In this document: positions 55,516 to 64,000 of the stretch, piece after piece
Layout of the letters: every line of letters starts with the position of its first letter
Position numbering within the stretch: the first letter of the stretch is position 1
DNA from: Paralithodes platypus
Taxonomy: Eukaryota; Arthropoda; Malacostraca; Decapoda; Lithodidae
Length of the DNA: 64,000 nucleotides
Assembly (NCBI GenBank): GCA_032716605.1
Contig: CM064572.1
Span: 45,744,563 to 45,808,562, forward strand
Direction of reading: 5' to 3'
Made by a program: the position numbers and the translations under genes
The notes under the pieces: model-generated
The model's database searches: none
Told to the model about the DNA's origin: nothing
Seen by the model: only the letters and a program-made list of their open reading frames with translations

Positions 55516-56011
55516 TTCGTAAAACTACCATACACTCAAACCCTGAAATAAGAGTTGCTATATGCATTATTGAACACCTTGACTTTAACAACACTGAACC
55601 CATTATATTAGTATTTATTGACAAATATTTTGTAATCGTAAATAATTGTTATAAATATAAAGCACATATATAACTGTGTTGGTGGTGTAATGGTTTGCAT
55701 GCTTATGTTCTGGGTGTGGTGTCCCGAGTTGGAATCCCGAGAGGACCATATACTTTCATTAGTTTATTCAAGTGCATTGGGGTTTGTAATTGATGATTAA
55801 TGTTAAGAAAGTGGTGTTACTTAATTATATAAAAAGATAGTACCGGGTATACGCAAGAGAAAGATTATTATACAAAAAAGTATGCATTAAAGATGTGATA
55901 CAGTTCTTTAATGTGTGTTCTATATTGTATACGCATAATTTAAGATGTAATATGCCTACATTCTAGCTTAGCAAGATTTAACCTACAGTATAAATACATA
56001 TTATGTGTTCC
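55516..56011. other. AT-rich unique stretch with tRNA-like segment, right arm
   Basis: A-box-like TGGTGTAATGG (about 55683) and B-box-like GTTGGAATCCC (about 55729) on the plus strand. Otherwise nothing recognisable. Confidence 0.35.
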
Positions 56012-56180
56012 TTAACCACTTGAGGATCATGGTGCGTTTTAGTAGTGTATATGGCTATCTTTAGACAATTATATATAGCTTAGGAAAGACATGTGCAAGT
56101 TGAAAGAGTAAAGATTGGCCCAATCAACTCTATCATTTCCATACATCCTTCCTACTCTGAATAAAATCTTCTAATGATAG

Positions 56181-58029
56181 TGTTACGAACTGGCACTCGG
56201 GTACACAAGGGCTCTCAATCAGGACTCGAATACGGCTCGCTGCCACAACGGAAACACACGATCCCAACCCCTGAGTACTGCCAGCCGAACAAAACACACC
56301 AATACCCTCCAGAGTTCAATCTGCTATAACGGGGTATACAAGAACTCGGTACTAGTGTTCAACAACAGACTAATAAAGAGACAGGAATTAGCTAGTCTGG
56401 TCAACAATCAAACAATGAAGTAAGAAACAACACCACCAAAGAATAGTGTTGGCCGAAGCCGAAGTAATCCACCCTTGACTATGAACTTAAGAAGTCCTCC
56501 ACCCTCTACTTCGGATCGGCACTATTACGTTACGTTAATTAATAGTCCTTAAGCATCGAGCAAGGAATCTTCTGAAAAAAGTTAGATGCTTCTCGGATGC
56601 TCGTAAGAAGTCCGTATCGGATTTTGAACAGTAATTCAATAAGCAAAAACACTGGCAATTAAATACTATTAAAGGCTTAAATTGGCATAAGAATAATTAA
56701 AAGAATATGCAATAGTAAATGGCAAACATTAAAAGGAAGTAATCCGCAAATGCAACGGCAATAGCCTACTCGGATTGTGCTCGTGGGCCACTAATCACTA
56801 AAGTAGCCAAGCTTGCAACACATGAAATCAATAGTGCATAAACAATATCATACATAAGGAAAGCTTCAATACTATTCTGTATCTACTAATCGAGTAAAGT
56901 CTAGCTGGGGTACTGTAGGCAAAAAGGTAGCAGTGACAGAGCAAAAACGGCTCGTAGCCTAGCGAAGTCCTCAAGACTGTTTAAAGTATTACGTTAAAAC
57001 TAACAAGTGCACTTTGAGAAATCCAGATCCCTTGTATCTGGTTTTCTCCCGGCTCCTTGACAAAGTAAAAACAAACTGTTAATAAAATACAGGGTGGTTA
57101 GGCTCTTGCCCTCACGCACTGTAAATTATTAACTCAACACAGTCAGCCGCGAAGACAACCTAGGCTTCACTGAACCGAAACGAGTATGCAGGTTTATCGC
57201 TTAACCACTGCATCAAACAACAACTCGTAACACAGAAAAGCCTTACCCCAGTCTAGCATTACCTAGACTAGCAGAAAACAGGAATAATAATAATAATAAT
57301 ACAGGGAAATGCATATACAAGTGCAACAAACATAAATCAATCCTATTCTAAGTCAACCCTTCCAAAATAGGCTATCTAATAGGCAAGTATCTCGTGAGAA
57401 TTCAAGCGATAATACGTTGGCTGACTAGCTCTGCACCAACGGGACCATGGAAGTTAAACAGGGTAGGGAAAAGAGGAGATAAGAATGTAAGGTAGTAGAG
57501 AAAGTTCCCATCAGTCAGAAGAATATATATAGTTAGCAAGGGAAATGAGAAGTTGCTCTGCCTAATGAGTTCTGATGAAAAAATGGCTAGACTTCCCTTT
57601 TATACCCGGCCCTCTAATGAGCCCAACGTGAACTACTAAGGACCGCCCACTGACAACCATTACGTCATTTCTCTCTCTCCTCTGGGATACACAAAGGCTC
57701 CCCTAGCACTGAGGGAGGGAGGAATGCGAGTGAGTTAGGCCCACCTCCCGCCTGGCGCACCCACTGACCCCCAACTGTGGTTGTTTCTCTTCCCATCATT
57801 ACAAATAAGTTTTACACACAATACTTATAACTAATGATATAAAATAGAACTCGTTGACAGATGAAAACAAAATACATATTCATAATACTTATAGTACAAC
57901 GGCTCACACGAACTAAGTTAGGAAACTCTACATAGACTACAGCCAAAGTTCCTGCCCTGACGATCCTAGCGAGAGTGGGGCATGACTAGGCGTTCTGTAC
58001 AGCATGCTCACACGTGGACATGCGTCACA
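56181..58029 (-). mobile_element. Solo LTR (1849 bp) with ATAG target duplication
   Basis: Flanked by ATAG (56177-56180 and 58030-58033) and host MITE sequence on both sides, so no internal region is present. On the minus strand it begins TGTGACGCATG and ends CGTAACA, with the TG...CA termini of LTRs. A strong TATA box (TATAAAAG at 57597-57604, minus) sets the transcription direction. A 4-bp duplication fits LTR retrotransposons such as Ty3/gypsy or BEL types. I cannot decide between them. No frames of note. Confidence 0.75.
57597..57604 (-). promoter_or_regulatory. TATA box of the solo LTR
   Basis: GGGTATAAAAGGGAAG on the minus strand. A possible start TCATCAGAAC lies about 30 bp downstream. 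It is the only strong TATA context in the LTR. Confidence 0.5.
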
Positions 58030-58089
58030 ATAGTCAGAATAAACTGTCAAAATGGGTCATAATCTTAGAGGTTTAAATGAGCCCACCTC

Positions 58090-58438
58090 GTTTTTTTTTC
58101 TTTCTCTCCCTCTCTCTTTGGCTTGTATCCATTCGGCCCCATTCAGCCTACTGTTTTAAGACATTTACCCCCATCCAGGTGTCAATATTTTCCTGGTGAG
58201 CGGTAGCGAGCCAGCTCAAATATGTTTTTGTTTTGACCGCAAGCTAAATTTGTAAACAAAATTGATTGAAAAGTGTCTCCGGCGAAGCCGGATTTTTTCA
58301 TACAATGCTGGCTCGGTAGCGCTCGCCAGAAAGAAATCGACACCTGGATGGGGATAAACGTTGTACAAAAGTTGGCTGAATGGGGCCGAATGGATATAAG
58401 CCAGGGAAAGAGAGAAAAGGAGAGAAAGATAAAAAAAA
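58090..58438. mobile_element. Foldback element with family-A-like core
   Basis: The halves mirror each other: TTTCTCTCC...GGCTTGTATCCATTCGGCCC...CCCATCCAGGTGTC...GCGAGC, against the complement up to 58438. The centre contains TCCGGCGAAGCCGGA. The GGTGTCGAT...CTGGCGAGCG block is shared with MITE family A. Non-coding. Confidence 0.7.
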
Positions 58439-58559
58439 GAGTGACCCCCATTAATAAAAACAAGAACGATACACAAAGAACAGTGACAGTAAAGAAACAA
58501 TGTAGAGTCAAATTTACCTTAGAAGGGACTACATATTATTACATTTGACATCATTACAT

Positions 58560-58690
58560 ATATATATATTGTGTGTTCATTGTTTTCTGTTGTGTTTTGT
58601 GTTGTCCTTATTCTTGCTCTGTCTTGAGCCGGCCACCCCGAAAATGGGAAAAGTGGGGATTGAGCCTGAGTATATAGATAGATAGCTAGA
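58560..58690 (+). mobile_element. LINE/SINE 3' tail copy with (ATAG)n
   Basis: CTTGCTCTGTCTTGAGCCGG, a CCCC-AAAA-hairpin region and ATAGATAGATAG. The same tail recurs at 63260-63372. Confidence 0.6.
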
Positions 58691-58702
58691 CATATATTAT
58701 TA

Positions 58703-59234
58703 TCTTAATAAATAAAGGTCAATGTTTGTCTGTCAGTTACCCGACTACCCGACCTTTGTTACTAAACTCCTCCCACAGTTTTGGTGCCAGGTGGGAGTGT
58801 GGGGCACCGTTGGAAAGCCCAGGCTTTGGAGATGGTTTTAGGCGAGTTTAGTGGAAATCAGACACACTTTTGTTTAATAAAATATTCGGCAGAACTTATG
58901 TAGTATACGGGAGCGAAAAAAATGCGAAAAAATTGCCGTTTGGGGCAGAAGGAGGGCTCCGATCGAAAAGGTGTATGGAACGAAAGTTGTTCGCAGCAAC
59001 CCAAAATGGGGGTACGGATGAGGTCAGATCCAAAGTCGGAGGTCATTGAGCGAGCGAAATCGAGGTCGCCGTTTAATGAGGCACAGGGAGGTCGAGGCCG
59101 GTGATTATGGTAGTAGTAGTATTGTGATGATTGTGGTAGTAGTGATTGATGATGGTGATTATGGTAGTAGTAGTGGTGGTAGTAGTGATGGTGATTATGG
59201 TGATTACCCGGGCAACGCCGGGTACCCCTGCTAG
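58703..59234 (+). mobile_element. Non-autonomous Helitron (532 bp)
   Basis: Starts TCTTAATAAATAAAGGTC after an A and ends CTAG before a T, the A/T insertion signature of Helitrons. The 3' end has the diagnostic hairpin ACCCGGGCAACGCCGGGT (59206-59223) 7 bp before CTAG. No Rep/helicase. The interior contains a GTAGTAGTG/GATGGTGATTATG low-complexity tract (59110-59205). Confidence 0.85.
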
Positions 59235-59490
59235 TCATTACATATTATTTCAGCCTATTAACTATGTTCAATCTAGATATCCCGACCCCCAAGTACCAGG
59301 ATGTCAAACTAGAGCCCTATTCCCTTCGCTTTAGTCATAATTTAAAAATATACAGTTAAATTTATGCTTCAAGTTCTTATTATGTCCTTGGAAGTGATGA
59401 TATGGCCAAAGGAATTCAACTGCATGTACATTTTCCTTATTATTTTTATCTTATTTTTGTTTTTAATATTCAATCCAGACTAAGGAAATA
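59235..59490. other. Unassigned, with first copy of a ~110-bp dispersed block
   Basis: CTTATTATGTCCTTGGAAGTGATGATATGGCCAAAG (about 59376) recurs at about 59789 and 60288. Confidence 0.5.
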
Positions 59491-59773
59491 CAGTTAAATG
59501 TATACACAGTTAAATGTATACAGTTAAATGTATATCCAGTTAAATGTATACACAGTTAAATGTATACCCAGTTAAATGTATACACAGTTAAATGTATACC
59601 CAGTTAAATGTATACACAGTTAAATGTATACACAGTTAAATGTATACCCAGTTAAATGTATACCCAGTTAAATGTATACCCAGTTAAATGTATACACAGT
59701 TAAATGTATACACAGTTAAATGTATACCCAGTTAAATGTATACCCAGTTAAATGTATACACAGTTAAATGTAT
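59491..59773. repeat. 16-bp minisatellite, 18 units, two variants
   Basis: Unit CAGTTAAATGTATAC plus A or C. 18 units by hand count, almost exactly in 16-bp register, differing mainly at the junction (ACA versus CCC types). One TATATCC variant is at the third unit. Confidence 0.92.
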
Positions 59774-59877
59774 GCAGCACAGTTGTTATTTATGTCCTTG
59801 GAAGTGATAATATGGCCAAGACAATGCATCTTCATACCAATTTTCCTTTTTTTCCCTCATATTCAATCCAGTCCTAA

Positions 59878-60241
59878 GGGGGGGATGGGCGAATATATTT
59901 ACATGTTATATTTATCTTTATTTTGTTTTGTTTTGTAGTGTCCTTCCCATGCCTCCATCATGCTTAAACAAATATCACAAAGGTCTCCCTTCTAGATAAA
60001 TTCGTACCGGTACATTTTTCGGTAGAAAAAAAATCCGGCCGAAGGCTGGTTCCTCCTAAATTATAGGCTTGCTATCGCTCGCCAGAATAATATCGACACC
60101 TAAATGGCACTAAAGATCTATTGACAACAAATGAGACGAACACTTTTAAAATCGTCAAACTAATGGGTCTAACGTCTTAAAATCTGAAAGTTAATGGGGC
60201 TAAACATGAGGAAGGGGGGCCAGAAAAATAACTATTCCCCC
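59878..60241 (-). mobile_element. TTAA MITE family A, full-length copy
   Basis: Left flank CTAA (mutated) then GGGGGGATGGGCG; right TTAA 60242-60245. Contains GTAGAAAAAAAATCCGGCCG hairpin region and GCTTGCTATCGCTCGCC. Confidence 0.8.
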
Positions 60242-60377
60242 TTAAAGCCAATACAGTTACATATATACAAAGTTACATTTAGGGTGCACAGTTCTTATTA
60301 TGTCCCGGGGAAGTGATGATGTGGCCAAAGCAATCCAACTGCTTGTCAAATTTCCTCCTTATTTTTCTCATGTTTAA

Positions 60378-60560
60378 CCCTTACTGTATCGAGGAATTTC
60401 CTTTTAAATTCATTCTGGCTAATATTTGACGATTTGATTCAGCTTATGAAGGACCTCTAACAATAATATGGCTTCAAACTATCTCAAACAACCTTTTTAA
60501 CTACAACAGATGCTTCCTAAGCAGCACAATATCGTCTAAATATATCCAGTCTTAAAAACC
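60378..60560 (+). mobile_element. Family-B MITE, 3' end degraded
   Basis: TTAA 60374-60377, then CCCTTACTGTATCGAGG, ATTTGACGATTTGATTCAGC and CAGCACAATATCGTCTAAATATA. The terminal repeat on the right is lost. Confidence 0.6.
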
Positions 60561-60589
60561 AATTGTCCCGGTTTGACACCTTGACAAAG

Positions 60590-60720
60590 GTGTCCCCCCC
60601 CCTTTCTCCTCTCATAACTCAGACAGGACAGTGGGGCAATAGACCTGATATTTCTACCAGTTGGGAAGTGTCAGCCAGGAAATAGGTGTGGAAACGTACA
60701 GCCCCATTCTCTTCCTCATT
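60590..60720. repeat. ~125-bp block duplicated on both sides of a MITE (first copy)
   Basis: CTCCTCTCATAACTCAGAC, CCTGATATTTCTACCAGTTGGGAAGTGTCAGCCAGG; second copy at 61069-61195. Confidence 0.7.
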
Positions 60721-60724
60721 TTAA

Positions 60725-61043
60725 GGGGACAGTACGGTAGTTATTTGTTGGGGTTCATTTATTCAGTTATTCATTTATTTTTAGTCTCCCCAGCTTAAAA
60801 ACCACCACCTAGACCCCCCTTCAAGATACTTTGTACTTTTTTCGGTATAAAAATGGCCCGGCCAAAGGCCGTTTCCTCTTAAAATTACAAGCGCGCTATT
60901 GCTCGCTAGGAAAAAAATGGTATCTAAATGGCACTAAAGTTCTTTAAATCGCGAAATTAATGGAACGAACGTCTTAAAATCGCAAAACTAATGGGGCTAA
61001 ACATGAGGGAGAATTTCTAGAAAAAGCAACTACCTACCTACCC
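60725..61043 (-). mobile_element. TTAA MITE family A copy
   Basis: TTAA 60721-60724 then GGGGACAGTACGG. The far end is eroded (CTACCTACCCTTTAGAA). Family blocks GGCCAAAGGCCG hairpin and GCGCGCTATTGCTCGC are visible. Confidence 0.7.
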
Positions 61044-61068
61044 TTTAGAAACCATGGCAAATGCCCCC

Positions 61069-61195
61069 GTTCCTCCTCTCATAACTCAAGACGGGACAGG
61101 AGCAATCGACCTGATATTTCTACCAGTTGGGAAGTGTCAGCCAGGCAATAAGTGTGGAAATGTACGGCCCCATTTCCTACCCTCCCTTCCTGAGT
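61069..61195. repeat. ~125-bp duplicated block (second copy)
   Basis: About 90% like 60590-60720 by eye. The MITE 60725-61043 lies between the two copies. Confidence 0.7.
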
Positions 61196-61198
61196 GCA

Positions 61199-61407
61199 AC
61201 CCCTTCTGTACCGGCGACGTCTTTTTAATTTTATTCTTGTTATATTTAGACAATGTTGAGGAGTTTAAGAAGGATTTGTGGTAGTAAAGAGGGTTAAGTG
61301 AGATAGTTTGAAGACTGTTAATTGCTGAGGACCTTTTTAAAATTAATATATTCGTCTAATAGTAGCCAGATTAAAGTTAAAAGGACAGCGCCGGTACAGA
61401 AGGGGTT
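61199..61407. mobile_element. TTAA MITE family B with near-perfect terminal repeats
   Basis: CCCCTTCTGTACCGGCG at the left and CGCCGGTACAGAAGGGG at the right. Right TTAA 61408-61411, shared with the next family-A copy; left site mutated to GCAA. Best template for the family-B ends. Confidence 0.8.
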
Positions 61408-61411
61408 TTAA

Positions 61412-61690
61412 GGGGAGGACGTTGGCTTTTCGAGTTCTCCTCCTCCCTCATGTTTAGCGCTATTAGTTATGATATTTCAAAACATTCGCCCAAATTAGTT
61501 TGGCGATTTTCAGACCTCTTTGCCCCATTTATTTGCCAATATTAAGACCTTTCGTGCCATTTAGGTGTCAATTTTTTTCCTGGCGAGCGATAGCGAGCCT
61601 GTATTTAAAGAGAAATCGGCCTTCGGCCGGGACATTTTTCTACCGAAAAATTTACAAATTTATATCGAAGGGGGGTGTTGCGGGTGTTGT
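61412..61690 (+). mobile_element. TTAA MITE family A, 3'-truncated
   Basis: Starts GGGGAGGACGTTGG after the shared TTAA. Has the clearest core: GGCGAGCGATAGCGAGCC, GGCCTTCGGCCGGGACA and TTTTTCTACCGAAAAATTTAC. Ends at GGTGTTGCGGGTG. Confidence 0.8.
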
Positions 61691-61695
61691 AATAA

Positions 61696-62181
61696 TGGGT
61701 TAAAAAAAATACAACGAAACCCTCACCAGATCTACCCTCATATCCAGAAGACACACGGTTTAAAAGAGACACGAGGACCCCAACAAATCTACCAACATTC
61801 CAGGAGGAAATGACTCAACCACAAGCCAAAATAGCCAGCCTCCGAGTGGAGAGAAGATCGAAGAAGAAGAACAGGACACAAGCACAGATGGAAAAAGAAA
61901 CAACACAGTCTGTCATCACAAATACACGTCCTCTATTATATCAAGAAACAAAACAGTCTACCATATTAAAACAACACTCTCTACCGATACTCACAGGAAT
62001 TACAAGGCCACTCATCAAGCATGACCTGATCTCGGGCCAATCACCTGGACCTCTTCCTGACCAATCACAAGGTCAGAGGTACGGAATAGAGACGTATCCA
62101 ATCCAAGAACCCAATTTGAACTTAGAGGAGGAATTTATGCTAATTCCTCATCAACAACCGATGTTTTACTACAACAGATAA
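61696..62181 (+). CDS. Unrecognised open frame, 123 codons from ATG (162 codons open)
   Basis: The frame is open from 61696 and the first ATG is at 61810. The product is polar and basic (RRSKKKNRTQAQ near residue 16) with a proline/glutamine-rich end. There is no signal peptide, membrane segment or motif I recognise. Upstream in-frame residues (LPSYPEDTRFKRDTRTPTNL) are equally compositionally plausible as protein. It sits directly after a truncated MITE and upstream of LTR-like promoter sequence, so it may be the 3' end of an LTR-element ORF. Chance is also possible. Confidence 0.35.
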   Translation, partial: WVKKNTTKPSPDLPSYPEDTRFKRDTRTPTNLPTFQEEMTQPQAKIASLRVERRSKKKNRTQAQMEKETTQSVITNTRPLLYQETKQSTILKQHSLPILTGITRPLIKHDLISGQSPGPLPDQSQGQRYGIETYPIQEPNLNLEEEFMLIPHQQPMFYYNR

Positions 62182-62638
62182 GTACCAAGATAACCCTCTC
62201 TACAGTGCAGAAGGCCAATACGATCAACTATAAGAGATCCAGAGAGTAAAGAAAGTGTTTTCATATACCAGTGAGAAAAGTACGAATTACAACAAAACAA
62301 TTATCATGCAACCATGCAAGCAGCTTCCTAAAATATGAGTTTAATGTTAGAAAATAAAGAACAACATTCCTTATGTATCACTATATGTATTGTATTTTTA
62401 AGACCATTATTAACTTCACCATAATTCGAAAACTAAAATCAAAATGCCCCTAATATTCCGAACTCAAGTAAACCTGATCCAATTTAAAAATTGAGTATCA
62501 CCTAACTGAAATTTAGGAAAGTTAGGCAAGCATTGTCGAACCCGTCTATTAGCCAACGGCGAACTAGAATGAGGATCCAATGTCAGAGTCGCTACTAGGG
62601 TTAAGCCAATCGCCCCTCTATCCAGCTACCTCGTAATG
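62182..62638. other. Unassigned; purine-rich run then possible LTR start
   Basis: AGAGAGTAAAGAAAG (62241-62255) followed by TGTTTTC resembles a polypurine tract before an LTR. No second LTR copy is available to test this. Confidence 0.3.
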
Positions 62639-62829
62639 CTAGAAGTGCCCGTTCTAGTAAACTGTAGAGTACCTAGAAGTGTATATTCTAGTAAGGTGTA
62701 TGTGAGCTAGAAGTGAAAATTCTAGTTGTGCCGGAGAGGCTCTAGAAGTGAAAAGTTCTAGATAGAGTAGCCATGCACTAAAAGTGAAAGTTCTAGATGC
62801 ATATAAAATACTAAAAGTTATTATTTTAG
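62639..62829 (+). promoter_or_regulatory. Array of six 19-20-bp palindromes with heat-shock-element-like modules and a TATA box
   Basis: Palindromes at 62639-62657, 62673-62691, 62707-62725, 62742-62761, 62778-62796 and 62811-62829. Consensus CTAGAAGTGNNNNTTCTAG, spaced 33-36 bp, with unrelated 14-16-bp spacers. Units 3-5 contain contiguous 5-bp modules AGAAG-TGAAA-ATTCT, the nGAAn/nTTCn logic of heat-shock factor sites. TATAAAAT lies at 62802-62809 between the fifth and sixth palindromes, and TTAGTTCTG about 25 bp on could be an initiator. Regulatory role is inferred. Confidence 0.55.
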
Positions 62830-63155
62830 TTCTGTGTGAAAACGTCATCTCTCTCTGATAAATAAGAGGCTTAAAAACGTACGAGCTAACGGCACACCAG
62901 ATCTGTCTAAAGGATCATCTCCCCCCAGTCTAAGTGTTTCTACTGTATAGTTCTTGAGTTTTGGAATTGTTGTGAAGGTTATATAAGATATATTAGTGTT
63001 CAATTCAGAGTAACTCATAGAGACCCTTTTGGTCTCACTTCTCCTTAACTTATACCTCATAATTGTGAAAACCTTATATACATCTTGCTCGTGATTAATA
63101 TATATAATACCCTGGATATAACTCCTTTATATTCCATATAATATTATATATATAG
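62830..63155. other. Possible transcribed leader, otherwise unassigned
   Basis: No frame of note on the plus strand and no repeat recognised. Confidence 0.35.
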
Positions 63156-63159
63156 GGTG

Positions 63160-63372
63160 GTCGGGGGCAGGGGGAGTGCTGGAGCGACCTTGGTGACCCT
63201 AGTCTCTGGGTCTTCTCCTGGGTGACCTGGATGTGTGTGAGTTTGTGCTTTTTATCTGTGTTTATTTGTTGTTTTATGTTGTTTTTGTGTTTTCCCTGTT
63301 CTTGCTCTGTCTTGAGTCGGCTACCCCCAAAATGGGGATTGGGCCTAAGCATATAGATAGATAGATAGAAGT
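63160..63372 (+). mobile_element. SINE/LINE 3' tail copy with (ATAG)n
   Basis: CTTGCTCTGTCTTGAGTCGG, hairpin CCCCCAAAATGGGG and four ATAG units, as at 58560-58690. A further ~90-bp head starts GGTGGTCGGGGGCAGGGG. Confidence 0.6.
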
Positions 63373-64000
63373 AGATATATATAATACGTGACACATAAAT
63401 CTTTTATGAACACTTGTAGATCTTATTCATGTGTGTAATAACAGTGTGTATATACGTGCGTAGTCAAGTGTTCAAAGAGAGTGAAATTTTTATACCTATC
63501 TGCTAATTAATATAAATATAAGTTACGGATATTTCTAGGTCCATTCCAGATATAATTACATATAACCAGAAATTCATTCCCCTTGTTAATTACTACATCA
63601 GTACTCTCTAGTACCAAATCATTACTTCTAAATAACTTAATGTCTATTAAAACTTGTGAATAATTCGGTCCACCACGTTATACGGTGAATAATATTCGAA
63701 CTTATATTGGGAATTTCTATATTACCCAACTGTGTTCATAGCTTATAATTCTGGCTGCTTTCGACTCACTACTCGTTCTGTGATATCAGTTTATATTATA
63801 TAAATTCATTTCACCCACCTTGGTGTTTCCATTTTATTTTCCAGTGCGTTGAATATTTATTTAGACCCGCTGTGTTCCTAACCTTGTAGGTTACATTTTA
63901 TTCACTACAAGTTTCGTTAATTTGAAATTCCTCTATATTGTTCGTTAAGTCACATTCACTGACTTTATTTTTAAATAAATTATACACCCATTTATCTTGA
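63373..64000. other. Unassigned AT-rich end of window
   Basis: No frame or repeat. AATAAATT at about 63973-63980 could serve as a poly(A) signal if the upstream array is a promoter. Confidence 0.35.

Larger units (their letters stand above)
35402..56959 (-). repeat. Right arm of the ~22-kb inverted duplication
   Basis: Reverse complement of 1-22150, about 0.6 kb shorter. The main reasons are the missing 479-bp TTAA element and shorter (CA)n tracts; a longer tandem block beside piggyBac partly offsets this. The inner edge lies directly beside a (GA)n tract. The outer edge is set only by the left edge of the window, inside a complete LTR, so the true homology may extend further right. Confidence 0.95.
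56016..58072 (+). mobile_element. TTAA MITE family B, split by a solo LTR
   Basis: TTAA 56012-56015, then CCACTTGAGGATCATGG up to CTAATGATAG (56180). It resumes at TCAGAATAAACTG (58034) to TTAA 58073-58076. The rejoined CTAATGATAG-TCAGAATAA matches other family-B copies, giving about 208 bp without the LTR. Confidence 0.75.

Noticed and set aside
62639..62829. CRISPR array
   Set aside because: The repeat/spacer look is superficial: 19-bp palindromes with 14-16-bp spacers in a eukaryotic context and no cas genes. A promoter-type array fits better.

Overview
Organism and overall character. This is eukaryotic, AT-rich, invertebrate-type repeat DNA. Nothing bacterial is present: no operons, no ribosome-binding-site spacing. 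The mix of CR1/L2/RTE/jockey-type LINE fragments, long (GT)n and (GA)n microsatellites, piggyBac, Helitron, hAT-like and PIF-like elements suggests an arthropod, most plausibly a decapod crustacean. That placement is inference. I find no host gene I would defend; every convincing coding stretch belongs to a transposable element.

Layout. Bases 1-22150 and 35402-56959 are reverse complements of one another over about 22 kb (position 1 pairs with about 56959, 22150 with about 35402). The left arm stops exactly at a 100-N gap (22151-22250). The right arm stops beside a (GA)n tract of over 200 bp. Each arm carries, from outside to inside: an LTR; TTAA-flanked MITEs; a 3.8-3.9 kb piggyBac element with broken transposase frames; a 4.3-4.5 kb hAT-like unit with 8-bp target duplications, which encloses a LINE 3' end and a GC-rich PIF/Harbinger-like element; several LINE 3' fragments; two SINE-like retroposons; a ~350-bp degenerate tandem array; a jockey-type LINE fragment; and a ~170-bp satellite. 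The arms differ by point changes, homopolymer and microsatellite length, tandem copy number, and one clean 479-bp TTAA insertion present only on the left (19308-19786; empty site at 37731-37734). Two allelic contigs scaffolded head to head is my preferred reading; a genuine palindrome is the alternative.

Sequence between the arms (22251-35401). It holds low-complexity DNA, two more copies of the 479-bp TTAA element, a three-deep nested insertion (MITE, then smaller TTAA element, then a 2.4-kb RTE-like LINE with a 13-bp target duplication), a 3.3-kb array with about 70 same-strand AGGTCA hexamers, and a mariner-like foldback between (TA)n tracts.

Right flank (56960-64000). It holds the rest of a solo LTR, a foldback, a short non-autonomous Helitron, a two-variant 16-bp minisatellite, more MITEs, an unrecognised reading frame, and a promoter-like array of six short palindromes (62639-62829) resembling heat-shock elements next to a TATA box.

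How it fits together. The unifying theme is TTAA-targeted transposition. One autonomous-type piggyBac locus coexists with at least four families of small elements that end at TTAA (called here A, ~300-365 bp; B, ~210 bp; C, ~478 bp; D, ~227 bp), many of them nested. The solo LTR, the RTE-like LINE and the tRNA-derived SINE have each inserted inside one of these small elements, which gives a relative order of events.
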